Positions 63,522 through 64,000 of a DNA stretch of 64,000 nucleotides are shown here, one piece after another. Positions within the stretch are counted from its first letter, which is position 1, and every line of letters starts with the position of its first letter. The DNA is taken from contig JAIOZI010000012.1 in assembly GCA_021740785.1 (NCBI GenBank), forward strand, positions 1 to 64,000, in the 5' to 3' direction. Origin of the DNA: Melioribacteraceae bacterium. GTDB lineage: Bacteria > Bacteroidota > Ignavibacteria > Ignavibacteriales > Melioribacteraceae. A program made the position numbers and the translations under genes. The notes under the pieces were generated by a model. The model made no database searches, had not been told where the DNA came from, and was given only the letters and a program-made list of their open reading frames with translations.

Positions 63522-64000
63522 TTGAAATTGCTGTTTCAAATTTTCTTTTTCTTGTTTTAATATTCCTACGCGTAAGTGGGCTGGTTTTTACTGCTCCGTT
63601 TCTCAGTGACAGCCGGTTTCCCATTAAAGCAAAAATTGGGCTTTCAATAATATTAGCATATATAATTTTTTATTCGATGCCGGAAATTGAAATGCCGGCT
63701 GACGATTCAATTATCAGCATAATTTTTATCGGAGTTAAAGAAGTACTTGTGGGATTAATAATCGGCTTCGTGATGAATTTTATCTTTTGGGGAATCTCAT
63801 TTGCCGGTTCTCTAATCGGTTTTGAAATGGGACTGGCAATGGCGCAGGCGTTTGATTCCACAACTGAAATTGAAAATAATATCATCGGCACGGTCTTAAG
63901 TTTTCTTGCGCTGCTGATTTTTGTTTTGATCAACGGGCATCATTATTTAATTCAATCAATTATTTATTCATATAAACTGATACCAATGAGCGGTATAAAA
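63518..64000 (+). CDS. fliR: Flagellar biosynthetic protein FliR, N-terminal part (3' truncated by window)
   Basis: The frame is open from ATG 63518 to the last base (161 codons). The start forms an ATGA overlap with the fliQ stop. The product has hydrophobic helices and the FliR-type segments RVSGLVFTAPFLSD and ALAMAQAF-like GFEMGLAMAQAFDSTT, then LLIFVLINGHH. FliR completes the FliP-Q-R export gate. The rest lies outside the window. Confidence 0.92.
   Translation, partial: MIEIAVSNFLFLVLIFLRVSGLVFTAPFLSDSRFPIKAKIGLSIILAYIIFYSMPEIEMPADDSIISIIFIGVKEVLVGLIIGFVMNFIFWGISFAGSLIGFEMGLAMAQAFDSTTEIENNIIGTVLSFLALLIFVLINGHHYLIQSIIYSYKLIPMSGIK

Overview
The window is AT-rich bacterial DNA carrying a large flagellar and chemotaxis region. 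The first gene ends in a type IX secretion (T9SS) sorting tail of the kind that begins NYPNPFNP. That tail, together with a peritrichous-type flagellar regulon, an NrtR/AraR-type Nudix regulator beside xylose genes, and long PAS-rich histidine kinases, points to the Bacteroidota/Chlorobiota (FCB) group. A motile Ignavibacteria-like organism is the best guess. This placement rests on gene content only; no rRNA or marker gene lies in the window.

Layout. 1-2012: tail of a T9SS cargo protein, then about 0.9 kb of repeat-rich non-coding DNA. 2013-7434: a xylose module, with nrtR-like regulator and xylB on the minus strand, divergent from xylA and an SSS-family symporter on the plus strand; palindromes lie between them. 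7435-10449: a 0.22-kb dispersed repeat, then a sigma-28-type promoter, a small TonB-like protein and a methyl-accepting chemotaxis protein. 10515-18556: three minus-strand sensor histidine kinases without receiver partners. 18893-20749: a coiled-coil membrane protein of unknown function. 21163-31409: a glycosyltransferase cluster with two very large multidomain fusions, a TPR protein and a GT2-TPR protein, directly before two tandem flagellins. 31552-38827: flagellins, fliS, fliD, a putative chaperone, flgM-like, and an NtrB/NtrC-type sensor kinase and sigma-54 activator pair. 38978-45912: chemotaxis operon (HEAT protein, cheR, two CheY-like proteins, cheZ-like, cheA, cheB, a small Cys protein). 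46032-64000: hook-basal-body and export operon, flgB-flgC-orf81-fliE-F-G-H-I-J-motE-like-fliK-flgD-orf-flgE, a terminator, then fliL-M-N-O-P-Q-R, with fliR running off the window.

How the parts work together. The sequence suggests a two-tier flagellar cascade. A clear sigma-54 promoter lies before flgB, and the NtrC-type activator at 37433 carries an intact GAFTGA loop. Six close matches to one pattern, TAAA-N15-TYCGATAAT, lie before both flagellins, the chemotaxis operon, the TonB/MCP pair, one histidine kinase and the 618-aa membrane protein; an FlgM-like anti-sigma factor is also present. The promoter pattern therefore ties genes without known flagellar roles (the TonB-like protein, the Cys-motif PAS kinase, the 618-aa coiled-coil protein, the HEAT protein) to the motility regulon. 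The glycosyltransferase fusions next to the flagellins are candidates for flagellin glycosylation; that link rests on position only.
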